Source: Bacillus_I endophytica_A (GTDB lineage: Bacteria; Bacillota; Bacilli; Bacillales; Bacillaceae_H). From it: a DNA stretch of 64,000 nt. Location: NCBI RefSeq assembly GCF_026790145.1, contig NZ_JALAMS010000026.1:62001-126000 (forward strand), given 5' to 3'. The translations under genes were made by a program, and so were the position numbers. The stretch's first letter is position 1, and every line of letters starts with the position of its first letter. This document shows, piece after piece, positions 8,039 to 15,710 of the stretch. The notes under the pieces are model-generated. The model had not been told where the DNA came from. It was given only the letters and a program-made list of their open reading frames with translations, and did no database searches.

Positions 8039-8779
8039 TTATTGTTTATGATGCATTGGTCGAACAGTTACTTCATTTACATTCACATTTTCCGGCTGTG
8101 ATAAAGCGAAAGAAACGGCTCTTGCAATGTCCCCTGGTTCTAATGGATTGACAGTACTTTGATGATTTCTACTTATTTCTAATACTTCTTCATCTGTTGT
8201 ATGGCCTGATAGTTCCGTTTCAACCATGCCTGGCGAAACGTTTGTAACGCGTACGCCTGTTTTTGCTAGTTCTTTCTCCATTCCCATTGATAGCGCCCGT
8301 ACGGCATATTTTGTTGCCCCGTACACAACGTTTGAACGTGATATTTCATGCCCTGCTACAGAAGAAACGTTAACAATATGACCGCTTCCTTGTGCAATCA
8401 ACTTCGGAAGCACAGCATGAATCCCATATAGGACTCCTTTAATATTCACATCAATCATTTTCTCCCATTCTTCCACCTGATCGTTTTTTAAGAATGAACG
8501 ATACATAACCCCTGCGTTATTAATGAGAAAGTCAATTCGCCCAAACGCTTCTTGAGCTTTGGTCACCACATTTTCTACTTCTTCTTTTTTCGTTACATCA
8601 GCTTGCACAACAAGAGCATTGCTTTTTTCTTCAATTTTACGAGCTAAATTTTCTAACCGTTCTACACGACGAGCGGATAAAACAACTTGAACTCCTTGTT
8701 CAGCAAGCTGTAGAGCAATTGCTTCTCCAATACCACTGCTTGCGCCTGTAATAATCGCTACTTTTCCTTGTAAATTCAT
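8039..8779 (-). CDS. Short-chain dehydrogenase/reductase
   Basis: This is a classical SDR of 246 residues. The cofactor motif TGASSGIG is at residues 12-19, the NNAG motif near 88, and the catalytic triad appears as Ser in 'VNVSSVAG', then YGATK with Tyr and Lys. The Arg-rich segment after strand beta-2 (SARRVERL) suggests NADP preference. The closest general group is the YdfG/clavulanate-dehydrogenase-like 'cP2' SDRs acting on hydroxy acids or small alcohols. The specific substrate is unknown. It is monocistronic, with an AGGAGGAAT ribosome site. Confidence 0.85.
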   Translation of the reverse strand: MNLQGKVAIITGASSGIGEAIALQLAEQGVQVVLSARRVERLENLARKIEEKSNALVVQADVTKKEEVENVVTKAQEAFGRIDFLINNAGVMYRSFLKNDQVEEWEKMIDVNIKGVLYGIHAVLPKLIAQGSGHIVNVSSVAGHEISRSNVVYGATKYAVRALSMGMEKELAKTGVRVTNVSPGMVETELSGHTTDEEVLEISRNHQSTVNPLEPGDIARAVSFALSQPENVNVNEVTVRPMHHKQ

Positions 8780-8863
8780 CTTTTGATTCCTCCTATGTAT
8801 TTCTTTTCTTTTTCTTTCCCTTTATCATCTTAACGTAATCTATTCTTCAATTAAAATAAAAGA

Positions 8864-8886
8864 GAGCTTTAATAGCTCTCTTTTAC
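8864..8886 (-). terminator. Terminator after the S14 gene
   Basis: Stem AAAAGAGAGCT / AGCTCTCTTTT immediately after the rpsN stop, followed by T-rich sequence on the minus strand. Confidence 0.8.
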
Positions 8887-9152
8887 CAGCTTGATTTCTT
8901 AACACCAGGAACCTGACCTTTATAAGCAAGCTCTCTAAATGCAATGCGTGACATTTTAAATTTGCGCAAGTATCCGCGAGGTCTTCCTGTTACTTGGCAG
9001 CGATTGTTCAAACGAGTTGGCGAAGAATCACGAGGAAGTTTCTTAAGAGCCTCATAATCCCCTTTTTCTTTTAGTTCTTTGCGAAGCTCTGCGTATTTTT
9101 CAACCATTTCTTGACGCTTTAGTTCTTTTACTACTTTTGATTTTTTAGCCAT
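8883..9152 (-). CDS. rpsN: 30S ribosomal protein S14, zinc-independent paralogue
   Basis: This is an 89-residue S14 protein of the long, zinc-free (C-minus) type. It has only one cysteine, in 'NRCQVTGRPRGYLRKFKMSR', instead of the two CxxC pairs of the short zinc-binding form, and it includes the extra basic insertion of the long form. In B. subtilis the equivalent (YhzA/RpsN2) replaces the zinc-containing S14 during zinc starvation. A Zur-box-like palindrome lies just upstream, which supports the same role here. The ribosome site is AAAGGAGA. Confidence 0.93.
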   Translation of the reverse strand: MAKKSKVVKELKRQEMVEKYAELRKELKEKGDYEALKKLPRDSSPTRLNNRCQVTGRPRGYLRKFKMSRIAFRELAYKGQVPGVKKSSW

Positions 9153-9186
9153 AATATTCTCCTTTCAAAAATAAAATACTCTACAC

Positions 9187-9207
9187 AAAACGTAATCATT
9201 ACGATTT
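9187..9207. promoter_or_regulatory. Zur box upstream of rpsN paralogue
   Basis: The sequence AACGTAATCATTACGATTT is a near-perfect 7-1-7 palindrome (CGTAAT-c-ATTACG core at 9191-9203) and matches the known Bacillus Zur operator TCGTAATnATTACGA at all but one outer position. It lies about 40 bases upstream of the start codon, where Zn-Zur binding would block transcription. Confidence 0.85.
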
Positions 9208-9392
9208 AACTCCATTAGTTTAACTTATTCATTTCAAAAAATCAACTTATTCGCATCATCTGTAAAACATCATTTCTAGTTTTCAAAATGGGTCATATCC
9301 ATTAGACAGTGAAGCATCTGTCATGTAGAATTGGATTATCTGTTTTTTAGCGAAAAACAAATTAATAGTCTTTTAGAAAGGTTGTTTACGCA

Positions 9393-10628
9393 ATGACACA
9401 AAACCCTACAGGTAAAGAACGCTTTGCATTAGCGGCTTTACTTAGCTTATTAGCAATACTCGGCCCTCTTAACATCGATATGTATCTTCCAAGCTTTCCT
9501 GACATTGTGAAGGATTTGGATACAAATGCATCTCTTGTTCAATTGAGCCTAACAACCTGTCTGATCGGTCTTGCAGTCGGACAGCTCGTTGTTGGACCAA
9601 TTAGCGATGCGCTTGGGCGTAAAAGACCCATGGTTGTTTCTATTATCTTATTTATTTTAGCTTCTCTTCTTTGCGCCTTCGCTCCAAACATTGTTGTGTT
9701 AATCATTGGACGTTTTCTTCAAGGTTTTACAGCTGCAGGTGGAATTGTTGCGTCTCGTGCCGTTGTTCGTGACGTATTTAGCGGTCCTGATTTAACAAAA
9801 TTCTTTGCCCTTTTAATGGTAATGAATGCAATGGCGCCAATGCTTGCTCCTGTTGCAGGTGGAGCTATTTTATTACTCCCTAACGCTCACTGGAACTTTA
9901 TTTTCTTCTTTTTAAGTTTACTTGGATTAATTATTGTAAGCTTCACATCTTGGAGATTAAAAGAAAGTTTACCTGTTGAAAAACGCACGAAAACATCACT
10001 AAAGAAAACTTTCCAAACATTTGGCAGTTTATCAAGAGAGCGCTCGTTCATCGGATATGCCCTAACGCTTGGTTTTGCTCACGGAGGAAGCTTTGCTTAT
10101 GTATCAGGAACTCCTTTTGTATATCAAGGCATTTATAACGTTTCTCCACAAACGTTTAGTTTACTTTTTGGCGTGAATGGTATAGCCATTATTACGGGAA
10201 CATTTATCGTTGGTCGCTGCGCCGGAAAGATTCGTGAGCAAACTATTCTTCGCACTGCTTTACTTATTGCATCTGTCGCGACAACCGTACTACTGATTAT
10301 GACCATTGTAAAAGGTCCGTTATTTATGATTGTTGGGTCTATCTTTGTGTATATGATTACAATGGGAATGATTACAACAACGTCCTTTTCACTTGCTATT
10401 AATAAACAAGGACATCGCGCAGGAAGTGCTAGTGCCCTTCTAGGGATGATGCCTTTATTTATTGGTGCTTGCGTTGCTCCGCTCGTTGGTCTTGATGAAA
10501 GTACTGCAATCCCAATGGGAGCAATTATTTTTACTTCTACTATCATTGCGCTCTTTTCATTTTTCCAAATTGCGCGTAAGGGTGAACGTTTAGAAGAGAA
10601 AATAGCAAAACATTCTGTTACAAACTAA
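9393..10628 (+). CDS. MFS multidrug transporter, Bcr/CflA family
   Basis: This is a 411-residue 12-helix major facilitator. The loop 2-3 motif A appears as GPISDALGRKRP near residue 70, and 'GPLNIDMYLPSFP' in helix 1 is typical of the Bcr/CflA drug-H+ antiporter group, as is 'GRFLQGFTAAGGIVASRAVVRD' in helix 4 (the motif is read in two parts). It probably exports small amphipathic compounds such as bicyclomycin- or florfenicol-like drugs. It is monocistronic with a clear hairpin terminator after it. The start ATG at 9393 follows AGAAAGG. Confidence 0.88.
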   Translation: MTQNPTGKERFALAALLSLLAILGPLNIDMYLPSFPDIVKDLDTNASLVQLSLTTCLIGLAVGQLVVGPISDALGRKRPMVVSIILFILASLLCAFAPNIVVLIIGRFLQGFTAAGGIVASRAVVRDVFSGPDLTKFFALLMVMNAMAPMLAPVAGGAILLLPNAHWNFIFFFLSLLGLIIVSFTSWRLKESLPVEKRTKTSLKKTFQTFGSLSRERSFIGYALTLGFAHGGSFAYVSGTPFVYQGIYNVSPQTFSLLFGVNGIAIITGTFIVGRCAGKIREQTILRTALLIASVATTVLLIMTIVKGPLFMIVGSIFVYMITMGMITTTSFSLAINKQGHRAGSASALLGMMPLFIGACVAPLVGLDESTAIPMGAIIFTSTIIALFSFFQIARKGERLEEKIAKHSVTN

Positions 10629-10662
10629 TAAAAGCTGGGTAAATTGCCCAGCTTTTATATTT
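10628..10662 (+). terminator. Terminator of the MFS gene
   Basis: Stem AAAAGCTGGGTAA / TTGCCCAGCTTTT follows the stop codon directly. Confidence 0.85.
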
Positions 10663-10990
10663 TTATTTTATATTAGTCTTTTAGAACATAGTTTAATTAA
10701 AAATATATTGTTTTTCGTTTCTTATTTACTAACACCAGACACTGAAATCGTTGCTTTTCCCCTTTTTTCTTATGAGATTAATAGTTCTTTCAACTGATTT
10801 ACCATCCTATAAAGCCTTTCTCATCTCCTTCATATCCCGTGCAATAATACCTAAAAGAGAAAAAAATGAGGTACCATGCTGTTCTTCCTTCATACATTCC
10901 CTTCTTATCGTTCAATGCTACTAGCTTCAATGCCCTTTCTTGTGCTATACTTCCTTTGTGCATAGTAGAGATTAAAATTGGAGGAATCCT
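10663..10990. other. Intergenic region, little content
   Basis: This 328-base gap holds the upstream region of the ABC-F gene. The only possible coding signal is a 28-codon minus-strand ORF (start about 10896, stop TAG) with a modest AAGAAGGGAA site; I do not consider it established. No RNA gene or repeat is visible. Confidence 0.4.
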
Positions 10991-12607
10991 ATGTTATCAG
11001 TAAATAATATTGGCTTGCGCTTTGGTGATCGCAAGTTATTTGAAGATGTTACGATTAAATTTACGCCAGGAAACTGCTACGGGCTAATTGGGGCTAACGG
11101 AGCTGGAAAATCTACTTTCTTGAAGATTTTATCTGGTGAACTTGAAGCCCAAACTGGCGATGTTCATATGAATCCAGGTGAACGCTTAGCTGTTCTTAAG
11201 CAGAATCACTTTGAATATGAAGAACATGAAGTTCTTCAAGTTGTTATTATGGGACATGAGCGTCTGTATCAAATTATGAAAGAAAAAGATGCTATTTATA
11301 TGAAAGAAGACTTCTCTGATGAAGACGGCATTAAAGCAGCTGAACTTGAAGGGGAATTTGCTGAGCTTAACGGTTGGGAAGCAGAATCAGAAGCAGCAAT
11401 CCTTTTAAAAGGACTTGGCATTTCTGAAGATCTTCATACAAAGAAAATGGAAGACCTTACAGGAGCTGAAAAAGTAAAAGTCTTATTAGCTCAAGCTCTA
11501 TTTGGCAAACCTGACGTTCTTCTTCTTGATGAGCCTACAAACCATCTTGATATTAAGGCTATTCAATGGCTTGAAGACTTTCTTATTAACTTTGAAAATA
11601 CCGTTATCGTTGTTTCCCATGACCGTCACTTCTTAAACCAAGTTTGTACACATATCGCAGATCTTGACTTTGCAAAAATTCAAATCTATGTTGGAAACTA
11701 CGACTTCTGGTATGAATCAAGTCAGCTTGCAGCAAAATTAACGCAAGAAGCAAATAAGAAAAAAGAAGAAAAAATTAAAGAGCTTCAAAATTTCGTTGCT
11801 CGTTTTAGCGCTAATGCATCGAAATCGAAACAAGCAACATCTCGTAAGAAAATGCTTGAGAAAATCACGCTTGATGACATTCAGCCATCTTCTCGCCGCT
11901 ATCCTTACGTTCAATTTACACCAGAGCGTGAAATCGGAAATGACCTTTTACGTGTAGAAGGTCTATCTAAAACAATTGATGGTGTGAAAGTGTTAAACAA
12001 CGTAAGCTTTATTATGAACAAAGACGATAAAATTGCGCTTGTTGGTCATAATGAACTTGCTAAAACAACGCTTTTCAAAATTCTAACAGGTGAAATGGAA
12101 GCTGATGAAGGAACGTTCAAATGGGGAATTACAACTTCTCAATCTTACTTCCCGAAAGACAATGCGCCTTATTTTGAAGGAAATGATTTAACGCTTGTTG
12201 ACTGGCTTCGTCAATACTCACCAGATGACCAAACAGAAACATTCCTACGTGGATTCTTAGGTCGTATGCTCTTCTCTGGTGAAGAAGCGATGAAGAAAGC
12301 TAGCGTTCTTTCAGGAGGAGAAAAAGTTCGCTGTATGCTTTCTAAAATGATGCTAAGCAATGCGAACGTTCTACTGCTTGATGAACCAACAAACCACTTA
12401 GACCTTGAATCTATTACATCATTAAATAACGGACTTATTAACTTCAAAGGATCGCTTATTTTCGCTTCACATGACCATCAGTTTATTCAAACAATTGCAA
12501 ACCGCATTATTGAATTAACGCCAAACGGTCTTGTTGATAAAGAAATGACATATGATGAATATTTAGCAGATCCTGATGTACAAAAGAAATTAGCTCAACA
12601 GCAATAA
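10991..12607 (+). CDS. ykpA: ABC-F family ATPase, YkpA-like
   Basis: This is a soluble 538-residue protein with two ABC ATPase domains (about 1-250 and 325-530) joined by a charged linker, and no membrane helix, as in ABC-F translation factors. NBD1 has Walker A GANGAGKST and Walker B VLLLDEPTNHLD, but its signature reads LTGAEKVKV. NBD2 has the signature LSGGEKVRC and VLLLDEPTNHLD, but its Walker A is degenerate (GHNELAKTT, Ala in place of the Gly before Lys). These deviations may be normal for the YkpA branch. The likely role is ribosome-associated translation control or protection. GGAGGA precedes the ATG by about 5 bases. Confidence 0.88.
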   Translation: MLSVNNIGLRFGDRKLFEDVTIKFTPGNCYGLIGANGAGKSTFLKILSGELEAQTGDVHMNPGERLAVLKQNHFEYEEHEVLQVVIMGHERLYQIMKEKDAIYMKEDFSDEDGIKAAELEGEFAELNGWEAESEAAILLKGLGISEDLHTKKMEDLTGAEKVKVLLAQALFGKPDVLLLDEPTNHLDIKAIQWLEDFLINFENTVIVVSHDRHFLNQVCTHIADLDFAKIQIYVGNYDFWYESSQLAAKLTQEANKKKEEKIKELQNFVARFSANASKSKQATSRKKMLEKITLDDIQPSSRRYPYVQFTPEREIGNDLLRVEGLSKTIDGVKVLNNVSFIMNKDDKIALVGHNELAKTTLFKILTGEMEADEGTFKWGITTSQSYFPKDNAPYFEGNDLTLVDWLRQYSPDDQTETFLRGFLGRMLFSGEEAMKKASVLSGGEKVRCMLSKMMLSNANVLLLDEPTNHLDLESITSLNNGLINFKGSLIFASHDHQFIQTIANRIIELTPNGLVDKEMTYDEYLADPDVQKKLAQQQ

Positions 12608-12608
12608 A

Positions 12609-12648
12609 TAAAAAAGCTTGTAGCACAGTGCTACAAGCTTTTTTATGT
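12609..12648. terminator. Bidirectional terminator
   Basis: Stem AAAAAAGCTTGTAGCAC / GTGCTACAAGCTTTTTT lies between the convergent ykpA and TerC-family genes and overlaps the final codons of neither in a disruptive way. Confidence 0.88.
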
Positions 12649-13317
12649 ACGAAAGTAAATAAACTTCTTCTTCAACACATATAAGATATTAAAACAAAGC
12701 ACACTAATGGTAAAAATGGTCGGAAGTATTGTTTTTAAGAACGGCAGCTGAATAAAAAAGGTAACCAAGAAAGGATCACTTACCATCATCATTGTTGCAC
12801 TATACGTTAAAATAAGAGATCCTGCTGTAATGAGTAATGGATAGCTTCCCATAAGCTGAGCAATGTGAGTACTTCCCCACACAAGAAAAACAATGCTAAT
12901 CATAATAGATCCAATCATAAGAGGAAAATTACCTTTTGCAAGCATTGTAATGGACAATACGTTATCTAACCCAATAACAACGTTAGAAAGCAAAATCACA
13001 AAAAGTGCTTTTCTGACTGTCTTACTTTTTTTATCTTCTCCATCGTCCATCTGTTCTGCTGATGTTAACAATTTCACAGCTGTAACAATAAGTAGAATCC
13101 CCCCTACTAACTTCATAAAAGGGAAATGAAGGAGGACGCTTGCTAAGCTTGCTAAAACAACGTAAATGATACTAATTCCGCACGTTCCGTAAATAAACAC
13201 TTTGCGCCGCTGCACGTCTGATAAATGGCGGCTTGCCATTCCAATAATAAGAGCATTATCCCCGCTTAAAATAAGGTTTATAAACACAATCTCAACGAGT
13301 GTTAACAAAGTTTCCAA
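12643..13317 (-). CDS. TerC-family integral membrane protein, YjbE-like
   Basis: This is a 224-residue polytopic membrane protein with about seven hydrophobic helices. The two TerC-family acidic motifs are present: 'LSGDNALIIG' in helix 1 and 'IGLDNVLSI' mid-protein, whose Asp residues are thought to bind metal. Related Bacillus proteins (YceF, YkoY) export manganese and are controlled by Mn riboswitches. The length fits YjbE better, and no yybP-ykoY riboswitch is visible in the 120-base upstream gap. Metal (Mn) export is therefore an inference from the family. Confidence 0.8.
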   Translation of the reverse strand: METLLTLVEIVFINLILSGDNALIIGMASRHLSDVQRRKVFIYGTCGISIIYVVLASLASVLLHFPFMKLVGGILLIVTAVKLLTSAEQMDDGEDKKSKTVRKALFVILLSNVVIGLDNVLSITMLAKGNFPLMIGSIMISIVFLVWGSTHIAQLMGSYPLLITAGSLILTYSATMMMVSDPFLVTFFIQLPFLKTILPTIFTISVLCFNILYVLKKKFIYFRT

Positions 13318-13389
13318 CCGCTTTTCAGCTCCTGCCTGTCCGCTTTTTATCTACTATATGAACAGCCAAGAAAGTTTATCCCCTTTAAA

Positions 13390-13426
13390 ACACGAAAAAG
13401 CTGCCGAGAAAATTTCTCGACAGCTT
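13390..13426 (-). terminator. Terminator of the cold-shock gene
   Basis: Stem AAAAGCTGTCGAGAAA / TTTCTCGGCAGCTTTT on the minus strand, with one wobble pair, 20 bases after the csp stop. Confidence 0.8.
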
Positions 13427-13444
13427 TTATATCATTAAAACAGC

Positions 13445-13642
13445 TTACTTTTGAACGTTAGCTGCTTGTGGTCCACGGTTACCTTCAACGATTTCGAAAG
13501 AAACTTCTTGACCTTCTTCTAAAGTTTTGAAGCCTTCGCCTTGAATAGCAGAGAAGTGAACGAATACATCGTCTTGACCTTCAACTTCGATGAAACCGAA
13601 ACCTTTTTCTGCATTAAACCATTTTACTTTACCTTGTAACAT
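13445..13642 (-). CDS. cspB: Cold-shock protein, CspB type
   Basis: This 65-residue single cold-shock domain is an RNA chaperone and anti-terminator. Both nucleic-acid-binding motifs are intact: RNP1 KGFGFIEV and RNP2 VFVHFSAI. The sequence is very close to Bacillus CspB, including the C-terminal 'GNRGPQAANV'. TAGGAGGAAATAAC precedes the ATG. The upstream gap of about 230 bases is AT-rich and free of other genes, in keeping with the long cold-responsive leaders of csp genes; the leader itself is not defined here. Confidence 0.93.
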   Translation of the reverse strand: MLQGKVKWFNAEKGFGFIEVEGQDDVFVHFSAIQGEGFKTLEEGQEVSFEIVEGNRGPQAANVQK

Positions 13643-13876
13643 GTTATTTCCTCCTACTGCACAACATATGTGTACAAATATATTACTATTCTTGCCCTTG
13701 CCACATATAATACTTCAAGACAAAAACTTTTTTCGAAATGTTTATTCTATCCATACATATAGCGAACAAAAATAATTATCTCTAATGTATCAGGTTTTTA
13801 AGCATGTTGCAATAGTTTTGCACAAATTTTCTCTTTAGAAAGCGTTTTATATGGAATTAAAATACATTTTATCCTT

Positions 13877-14584
13877 TTAAAGGTTCTTACTATATTCAGA
13901 GGATGCTTCTTCTAATGCATCAATGAATTTATAATAAACAGTACTTTTATTTTCAATATTTCCTCTCGACCAATCGTTATTTTCAAAAAAAGAACGTCTG
14001 ACAGAAGAAGAAATCTCAAGCTGAACACCTTGTTTTAATAGCGTATCATTTACGATATTTTTAGGTTCTTCTCCTCTTAGATCTGCTCTAGGTTCTTCAG
14101 TACGGAATCCATATTTAGTAAGCGCTTTCTTTACTTCGTATTTATATAGCTCATTCCTTCCTCCCACATATATAATTTTTTCCTCACTTGAAAAGCCGTG
14201 TAAAGAAATCATTGTTTGAGAATGCCTTGCAAGTGTTCTTGCGATAGGCTCATCAAATTTCACCGATGTAATATGAAGAATTCCATTATCTTGTGATTTA
14301 ATTCCTTCAAACATATAGTAAGAATAGTTACCTCTTGAGACTAAACCTTCAACAACTTCTGATGTACCAATTTCAATTCGCCCACCGTGAATCGCAAAAA
14401 CAGCAATACTTGTATCTCTGTTTTCGTAGCGAATGCGGTAATCAACTCCTTCTTTCTCTACCTCTTTTAACTGCTCATAGCTCTCATACCCTCCTGAGTT
14501 TTGAGAGATGGCTTTTGTTCCGGAATCCAGTTCAATAGGATGAAAAAGCGAAACAAAAAGATTTACAATAAGCATGATCAACAT
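13877..14584 (-). CDS. Secreted poly-gamma-glutamate hydrolase (PF05908 / YndL-PghP type)
   Basis: This is a 235-residue zinc hydrolase of the poly-gamma-glutamate hydrolase family. It starts with a short hydrophobic segment (MLIMLIVNLFVSLF) that looks like a signal peptide or anchor. Family motifs are 'FAIHGGRIEIGTSE' (His and Glu ligands), 'TMISLHGFSSEEKIIYVGG' (His; quoted in part as SLHGF) and the late 'GVQLEIS' with the catalytic Glu region. Such enzymes cut gamma-glutamyl polymer, either the cell's own capsule or that of others. A capBCADE-type operon lies 21-25 kb away on the same strand. GAGGAGAG precedes the ATG. Confidence 0.85.
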   Translation of the reverse strand: MLIMLIVNLFVSLFHPIELDSGTKAISQNSGGYESYEQLKEVEKEGVDYRIRYENRDTSIAVFAIHGGRIEIGTSEVVEGLVSRGNYSYYMFEGIKSQDNGILHITSVKFDEPIARTLARHSQTMISLHGFSSEEKIIYVGGRNELYKYEVKKALTKYGFRTEEPRADLRGEEPKNIVNDTLLKQGVQLEISSSVRRSFFENNDWSRGNIENKSTVYYKFIDALEEASSEYSKNL

Positions 14585-14743
14585 AAGATTTTCTCTCCTC
14601 TAAAAACAAAATAGGAACATGACATTTTGTTTATCGGTAGGTAGAAAGTAATGTTTATCTTTTAGACCTTTTTGTCCATATTCTTTAATATATCCACAAC
14701 TGTTTTCTTATTTATATATGCATCATTTTATTTTCAACCACAA

Positions 14744-14774
14744 AAAACTCGTTTGTTTTAAACAAACGAGTTTA
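14744..14774 (-). terminator. Terminator of the FbpA-like gene
   Basis: Stem AAACTCGTTTGTTT / AAACAAACGAGTTT followed by T's on the minus strand; it overlaps the stop codon of the 51-aa gene. Confidence 0.8.
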
Positions 14775-14927
14775 AGAAAAGCACTTTTCTTGTTCTTCAT
14801 TTCTAGCTAATAGTTTCTGAAGCTCTTCTTCTTCAAGATGATGAAGATTTTTTCCACTTTGTCCTTGATAAATCCCCTTACTTATTAACCGATAAATCAA
14901 AATTGACTGAATCGTAATTTGTTCCAT
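14772..14927 (-). CDS. Small FbpA-like protein
   Basis: This is a 51-residue protein starting MEQITIQSILIYRLISKGIY and ending EEQEKCFS. The pattern 'LI-x2-LI-x-KGIYQ ... LHHLEEEELQKLL' resembles the Fur-regulated basic protein A family (PF13076), small proteins used with the FsrA sRNA in iron sparing, although this one is not basic. A GGGGGAAT site precedes the ATG, and a well-formed promoter with an overlapping palindrome lies upstream. No canonical Fur box was found, so regulation by Fur is not supported by the sequence. The family call is tentative. Confidence 0.6.
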   Translation of the reverse strand: MEQITIQSILIYRLISKGIYQGQSGKNLHHLEEEELQKLLARNEEQEKCFS

Positions 14928-14945
14928 TTTGATTCCCCCTGGCTC

Positions 14946-14977
14946 TTTGTTATATCTACTATAACAAACCCTAACAA
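14946..14977 (-). promoter_or_regulatory. Promoter with overlapping palindromic operator
   Basis: On the minus strand, a -35 TTGTTA (14972-14977) and a -10 TATAAC (14949-14954) are 17 bases apart. The perfect 9-base inverted repeat TTTGTTATA / TATAACAAA (14946-14968, 5-base spacer) covers the -10 and most of the spacer, an arrangement typical of a repressor site. Confidence 0.6.
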
Positions 14978-15014
14978 GGATTTCTCTGTATATGTGAGGT
15001 TTTCTAACATAACC

Positions 15015-15590
15015 TTATAAGTGTGGCATAACTCTCGTGAAAAATTGCTGATAATCTTGAATATGAAAATCTGCTTCAAGATAAGCGTTTTGGAACGCAC
15101 ATGTCTTAATCCCAATTTCTCGCCCTGGCTGAAGATCAAGTTCACGATCGCCAATCACTAAATCAATATGATATAAGTTATGTAAATAACGGTATGATTG
15201 AGGATCTGGCTTTCGATTATAGCCGTCATCAAGTGTAATAATCTCTGTAAAGTAATGCTTTAACTTGTAGTGTGTTAAAATATCCACTGCTGACTTTTTA
15301 GCTTTATGAGTCACAATAACGTTACAAGAAGCGGCCTTTAGCACCTCTTCAACGTGAGCAAACGGAGGCTTTTCTCGAACGTCAAGCTCGCTTTCTTGTT
15401 GATGAAATATTTTATCAAACTCCTCTTTTCCAACCCCAAAATAGTCCATTGCATGAAGCGAAGATACTTTTAATTTTTCGAGCACTTCTTCATCGCTTAC
15501 ATGCTTATCGTTTATTAAACGTTTAAAAGTCGGAACAATAGTCGGATATGTATCAAAAATGGTTCCATCAAAATCCCATAGAATATTCAT
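15015..15590 (-). CDS. HAD-family hydrolase
   Basis: This is a 191-residue haloacid-dehalogenase-type phosphatase. Motif I is DFDGTIFDT at residues 6-14, motif II is the Thr in 'VIVTHKAKK', and motif IV is GDRELDLQPG with the metal-binding Asp. The insert after motif I is the helical C1 cap (subfamily IA), as in phosphoglycolate or beta-phosphoglucomutase-like enzymes. The substrate is not predictable. It has its own AGGGGGAAC ribosome site and sits between the gltAB terminator and the FbpA-like gene. Confidence 0.82.
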   Translation of the reverse strand: MNILWDFDGTIFDTYPTIVPTFKRLINDKHVSDEEVLEKLKVSSLHAMDYFGVGKEEFDKIFHQQESELDVREKPPFAHVEEVLKAASCNVIVTHKAKKSAVDILTHYKLKHYFTEIITLDDGYNRKPDPQSYRYLHNLYHIDLVIGDRELDLQPGREIGIKTCAFQNAYLEADFHIQDYQQFFTRVMPHL

Positions 15591-15627
15591 TTCAGTTCCC
15601 CCTTACATTTATCGTATCACAACAACG

Positions 15628-15666
15628 CGAAAAAGCAGAGCAATCCCCTTACTGCTCTGCTTTCTT
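15628..15666 (-). terminator. Terminator of gltAB
   Basis: Stem AAAGCAGAGCA / TGCTCTGCTTT (arms at 15632-15642 and 15653-15663) about 50 bases after the gltB stop, followed by T's on the minus strand. Confidence 0.85.
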
Positions 15667-15710
15667 CTCTATATGTGAACCCCTTTTATTTAACCCTTAA
15701 AACACTCCCA

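Noticed and set aside
10133..10546. Minus-strand ORF of 137 codons inside the MFS gene
   Set aside because: It is a shadow of the transporter reading frame, with no ribosome site and no recognisable motif.
10810..10896. 28-codon minus-strand ORF upstream of ykpA
   Set aside because: It is too short, with only a modest ribosome site and no family match; recorded only as a possibility within the gap entry.
14946..14968. Fur box upstream of the FbpA-like gene
   Set aside because: The palindrome does not match the GATAATGATwATCATTATC-type consensus, so it is reported as an operator for an unknown regulator.
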